Assembly (NCBI GenBank): GCA_030667205.1
Contig: DAOUWH010000037.1
Span: forward strand, 1-10,163
Length of the DNA: 10,163 nt
Reading direction: 5' to 3'
Source: Nitrospirota bacterium
GTDB lineage: Bacteria; Nitrospirota; Thermodesulfovibrionia; Thermodesulfovibrionales; JdFR-86
In this document: one piece after another, positions 7,627 to 10,163 of the stretch
How the letters are laid out: each line of letters starts with the position of its first letter
Numbering within the stretch: the first letter of the stretch is position 1
Program-made: the position numbers and the translations under genes
The notes under the pieces: model-generated
What the model was told of the DNA's origin: nothing
The model's input: the letters and a program-made list of their open reading frames with translations, nothing else
Database searches by the model: none

Positions 7627-7663
7627 TTAATGTATGGCGTGTTATGTGATACATTAATGTATG
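7627..7663 (+). promoter_or_regulatory. Palindrome and repeated half-site over the gspF start codon
   Basis: ATACATTAATGTAT (7649-7662) is a perfect 14-base palindrome that includes the A and T of the gspF ATG (7661-7663). The half-site with the following G, TTAATGTATG, also occurs at 7627-7636 as a direct repeat of 7654-7663, so the half-site TTAATGTAT occurs three times within 36 bases. The arrangement resembles an operator in the gap between the divergent kinase and gsp genes. Binding by any regulator is inference, and low-complexity AT sequence could give this by chance. Confidence 0.4.
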
Positions 7664-8854
7664 CCTCTTTACAGCTACGAAGCGGCCGACCGCTACGGCA
7701 AAAAGGTAAGCGCCTCCATTGAGGCCGAAGACGAAACCGCACTGAAGAGGGACCTCAAGAAAGACGGCCTCATCCCGCTGAGGATAAAGCCCGTCGAGCA
7801 CAGGGGAGGCCCCATGATATCGAGGATCACGAGGAAAGACCTCCTCGTCTTCACCCAGGAACTGGGCAACCTCCTTGAGAGCGGCCTGCCCATCGACAGG
7901 GCGATCTACATACTTTCGGAACACTCCGGCAAGTCCACGATGCGCTCTATTCTCCAGGAGGTCTACATAGACATCCAGCGCGGCCAGTCGCTCTCGCAGT
8001 CCCTTGCAAAACACAAGATATTCCCGAGGGTCTACGTAAACATGGTCAAGGCGGGCGAGATAGGCGGCATCATGGAGGCCGTGATAAGGAGGCTTGCGGC
8101 CTTCCTTGAGACCACCGTGGCCTTCAGGGAAGAGCTTACCTCGGCCCTCATCTACCCGCTCCTGCTGACCGGCGTGGGCGGCCTTGCCGTTGCGGTGCTG
8201 ATGATATACGTCGTTCCGAAGTTCGCGCAGATATTCGAGGACATGGGGCAGGCCCTGCCGCTCCCGACGCTCATTCTGATGGGCATAAGCGGATGGGTGG
8301 CAAGTTACTGGTGGGCGATAGTGGCCCTCATTGTCGCGGGCGTCTTCCTCATTAAAAGCTATTCAAAGACCGCGGAAGGAAGGTTCTTCATGGACGGCCT
8401 TAAGCTCAAGACCCCCGTGGTAAGAGGGATACACATGAAGCTCATAATAGCCAGGTTCGCGCGCACCCTGGGCACCCTCCTTACAAGCGGGGTGCCGATA
8501 CTCGACGCCATAAGGGTCTCGCGCGAGGTCGTCGGCAACGAGGTTGTCTCCGAGAAGCTGCGCGTCCTCGAAGAGGGGGTGAGCAAAGGCCGGGGGGTCG
8601 CCGCCCCGATTAAGGAGTCCGGGGTATTCCCGCCCATCGTCTCGGAGATGATAGCCGTGGGCGAGGAGGCCGGAAGGCTCGAGGACACCTTCCTCACGGT
8701 CGCCGACAGGTTCGAGTCCGAAAGCACCGCCACCATCAAAAGGGCTGCAAGCCTCCTGGAGCCGGCGATGATACTGCTGATGGGCCTCATAGTCGGCTTC
8801 ATCGTAATATCCATGCTCGTCGCAGTGTTCAGCATAAATGAAATACCTATCTAA
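7661..8854 (+). CDS. gspF: Type II secretion inner-membrane platform protein GspF
   Basis: GspF is the polytopic inner-membrane platform protein of the type II secretion system. It couples the GspE ATPase to assembly of the pseudopilus. The 397 residues match the usual length of about 400. The N-terminus MPLYSYEAADRYGK is typical of the family. Two T2SSF domains follow, at about 60-185 and 263-388. Each has the signature helix pair: SGLPIDRAI...MVKAGEIGGIMEAV (74-142) and SGVPILDAIRVS...IAVGEEAGRLEDTF (276-344). Transmembrane helices lie near 163-186, 203-232 and 366-391. The ATG is the first possible start because TAA is in frame at 7655-7657. It lacks a recognisable Shine-Dalgarno and sits in a palindrome. 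The related pilus protein PilC is the alternative, but the following gspH, gspI and gspJ favour secretion. It overlaps gspH by 17 bases. Unusually, gspE is not upstream. Confidence 0.94.
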   Translation: MPLYSYEAADRYGKKVSASIEAEDETALKRDLKKDGLIPLRIKPVEHRGGPMISRITRKDLLVFTQELGNLLESGLPIDRAIYILSEHSGKSTMRSILQEVYIDIQRGQSLSQSLAKHKIFPRVYVNMVKAGEIGGIMEAVIRRLAAFLETTVAFREELTSALIYPLLLTGVGGLAVAVLMIYVVPKFAQIFEDMGQALPLPTLILMGISGWVASYWWAIVALIVAGVFLIKSYSKTAEGRFFMDGLKLKTPVVRGIHMKLIIARFARTLGTLLTSGVPILDAIRVSREVVGNEVVSEKLRVLEEGVSKGRGVAAPIKESGVFPPIVSEMIAVGEEAGRLEDTFLTVADRFESESTATIKRAASLLEPAMILLMGLIVGFIVISMLVAVFSINEIPI

Positions 8855-9266
8855 CAAGGGGTTTACACTCATTGAGCTCATCGTGGTCCTGATGATCCTG
8901 AGCGTGGCCTCGGCAATAGCCGTGGTCTCCGTTGGCAGGGCAAACGAAAAAAGAGTCTTCAAAGAGCAGGCCCTGAGGGTGCAGGGCACTTTAAGGCAGG
9001 CAAGGGACATCTCGCTCCTTGACAGGATTCCCGTTACCTTCGCCCTCGAAGAAAAGGACGGGAAGTTCTGGCTCGAAAAAAACGGGGTCCCCTACGGCAG
9101 GGTCAGGACGCTGCCCGAGGGGTTCGAACTCGCGGGCGAGGGCATAGTCTTTCTGCCCAAGGGAAACTCCACGGGCGGGTTCATTACCATAAAGAAAGAA
9201 GACGGCAGGGGGTATGCGATTGAGGTTGACACGGTCACCGGCATCGCGAAGGTCAGACGGCTTTAG
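8838..9266 (+). CDS. gspH: Type II secretion minor pseudopilin GspH
   Basis: This minor pseudopilin of the type II secretion pseudopilus has 142 residues. It has a class III prepilin leader MKYLSNKG cut by the prepilin peptidase between G8 and F9, then FTLIELIVVLMIL with the required Glu at +5 (E13) and a hydrophobic helix to about residue 30. The remainder is a small beta-rich soluble domain, with LRVQGTLRQARDISLLDRIPVTF typical of GspH/FimT-like proteins (RQAR...A..R/I.V). Its place after gspF and before gspI fits GspH better than the major pseudopilin GspG, which has a different conserved C-terminal region (PxDPWGxxY) not seen here. The start overlaps the gspF end by 17 bases, indicating translational coupling; no strong Shine-Dalgarno is visible. 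Its end lies inside the longest possible gspI frame. Confidence 0.85.
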   Translation: MKYLSNKGFTLIELIVVLMILSVASAIAVVSVGRANEKRVFKEQALRVQGTLRQARDISLLDRIPVTFALEEKDGKFWLEKNGVPYGRVRTLPEGFELAGEGIVFLPKGNSTGGFITIKKEDGRGYAIEVDTVTGIAKVRRL

Positions 9267-9621
9267 CCTCATAGAGGTCATCGTCGCGATGGCGCTCCTG
9301 GGGATTGCGCTCGTAAGCCTTATTCAGCTTTTCTCAGGCTCCCTGAGGGCCACCAAGAAAAGCTCCGAATACACAAGGGGGCTGATACACGCCCGCTCTC
9401 TCATGGACGAGGCATACGCCGCCCCTTCGCTTGAGGATATCGAAGGGGATTTCGACTTCGAAGACGGCTACAGCGCAAAGAGAGAGGTAACGCAGCTTCC
9501 CGCGGGGGAGGAAGAAGAGGAAGCGCCTCCGCTTTACGAGATAACTGTTACCGTAACGTGGCCCCCGAAGGGCAAGACGGTGCTTAAAGGGACAAGGGTT
9601 GTTTATGAGGAAGAACTCTGA
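9214..9621 (+). CDS. gspI: Type II secretion minor pseudopilin GspI
   Basis: GspI forms the pseudopilus tip with GspJ and GspK in known systems. The frame from ATG 9214 gives 135 residues. The prepilin site is SDG|FSLIEVIVAMALLGIAL, with Glu at +5 and a hydrophobic helix. The leader from this ATG is 16 residues and Arg-rich (MRLRLTRSPASRRSDG), longer than the usual 5-8, and overlaps gspH by 53 bases. AGGGGG at 9207-9212 is too close to the ATG but is 7 bases from an in-frame TTG at 9220; another TTG lies at 9226. A start at 9220 or 9226 is therefore possible and would shorten the leader by two or four residues. A LIHARSLMDEAYA stretch after the helix resembles GspI, where the helix extends as ..ARxLAExxL. 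An unusual acidic run EEEEEAPP lies before the last beta strands. It overlaps gspJ by 17 bases. Confidence 0.85.
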   Translation: MRLRLTRSPASRRSDGFSLIEVIVAMALLGIALVSLIQLFSGSLRATKKSSEYTRGLIHARSLMDEAYAAPSLEDIEGDFDFEDGYSAKREVTQLPAGEEEEEAPPLYEITVTVTWPPKGKTVLKGTRVVYEEEL

Positions 9622-10163
9622 GAGCGGCCTGACACTCATAGAGATAATCATGGCCCTGACCATAGCGGCCGTAATCTTCGCCATACTCTTCTGGGCCCTC
9701 AGGCTCGGGTACCGCTCGGTGGAAAAGGGCATGGAGCGCGAGGAGATCTCCCAGCACATGCGCATCCTAACCGACAGGCTCACCTGGCTCCTGAGGGGAG
9801 CATACCCCCATGTTGTCATGACCCCGGAGGGCAATGTGCTTTACTTCGCGGGCACGGACGAGAGCGTGGGGTTCGTCACAACGAGCGTGGACATCTACTC
9901 CGAGTCGCTCCAGGACGCCTCGGGCCTGAAGTGGGTAACCCTCTTTGCGGACTCCGAGGGCCTGAAGATGCAGGAGGACATCTATTTCGCCAAGGTCTTC
10001 GAGAAGGAGCCGCGCGACGAGTACATTTTCGACCCCACGGTCACCGATATCGCATTCGAGTACCTTGACCCCGGCGAGGAGGGCGACGAGATGGAATGGG
10101 TCAGGGAGTGGGACCCCGAGGAGATGGAATACATGCCCTCCGCCGTGAAGATCAGCCTCGCGT
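9605..10163 (+). CDS. gspJ: Type II secretion minor pseudopilin GspJ, partial (3' end beyond right edge)
   Basis: 186 codons are visible with no stop. The prepilin leader is MRKNSESG, cut between G8 and L9, followed by LTLIEIIMALTIAAVIFAIL with Glu at +5 (E13). Leu rather than the commoner Phe or Met stands at +1, which prepilin peptidases tolerate. ISQHMRILTDRLTWLLRGAYPHV, with FAGTDESVGFVTTS after it, is typical of GspJ (helix, then R..GAD/Y-type beta start). The C-terminal visible part is strongly acidic (GEEGDEMEWVREWDPEEMEY), in line with the calcium-binding acidic character reported for some GspJ proteins, though binding residues cannot be assigned here. AAGGG lies 5-10 bases before the ATG, a reasonable ribosome binding site. 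The start lies within the last codons of gspI (17-base overlap), so translation is probably coupled. gspK and further gsp genes may lie beyond the edge. Confidence 0.85.
   Translation, partial: MRKNSESGLTLIEIIMALTIAAVIFAILFWALRLGYRSVEKGMEREEISQHMRILTDRLTWLLRGAYPHVVMTPEGNVLYFAGTDESVGFVTTSVDIYSESLQDASGLKWVTLFADSEGLKMQEDIYFAKVFEKEPRDEYIFDPTVTDIAFEYLDPGEEGDEMEWVREWDPEEMEYMPSAVKISLA

Overview
The window reads as an ordinary chromosomal segment of a Gram-negative (diderm) bacterium with fairly high GC and a liking for AGG (Arg) and ATA (Ile) codons. Type II secretion (Gsp) genes, a LysM protein with a signal peptide and a large MASE3-PAS-GAF histidine kinase together suggest a Desulfobacterota (deltaproteobacterial) or Nitrospirota-like organism. 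That placement is inference from gene content, not from a marker gene.

Layout, left to right. Bases 1-977 (minus) hold most of a secreted LysM-domain protein that runs off the left edge. It has a clear ribosome binding site and a plausible sigma-70 promoter. Bases 1127-1888 (minus) are mazG, a housekeeping NTP pyrophosphohydrolase. Bases 1889-2242 contain no intact gene but hold the decayed N-terminus (minus strand) of a GT-C/TMTC-like membrane glycosyltransferase-TPR protein, broken by an in-frame TGA and truncated after about 60 residues. Bases 2243-3343 (plus) are hemW, a radical-SAM heme chaperone. It converges on a CPA2-type cation/proton antiporter (3380-4621, minus, GTG start). Upstream of the antiporter on the same strand lies a 940-residue sensor histidine kinase (4691-7513, minus: MASE3 membrane sensor, two PAS, GAF, HisKA, HATPase) with no response regulator in view. 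The 69-base gap between these two holds a nested inverted repeat.

Bases 7514-7660 separate the kinase from a divergent, tightly overlapping type II secretion operon on the plus strand: gspF (7661-8854), gspH (8838-9266), gspI (9214-9621) and gspJ (9605 to the right edge). The inner-membrane platform protein and three minor pseudopilins are present. The usual upstream gspE and the major pseudopilin gene gspG, normally between F and H, are absent here. A 14-base perfect palindrome covers the gspF start codon, and its half-site recurs once more upstream.

Most genes have clear family assignments. I see no CRISPR array, tRNA, rRNA or intact mobile element, and no convincing undescribed system. 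The most interesting points are the gspF control region, the missing gspG/gspE, and the gene remnant between mazG and hemW.
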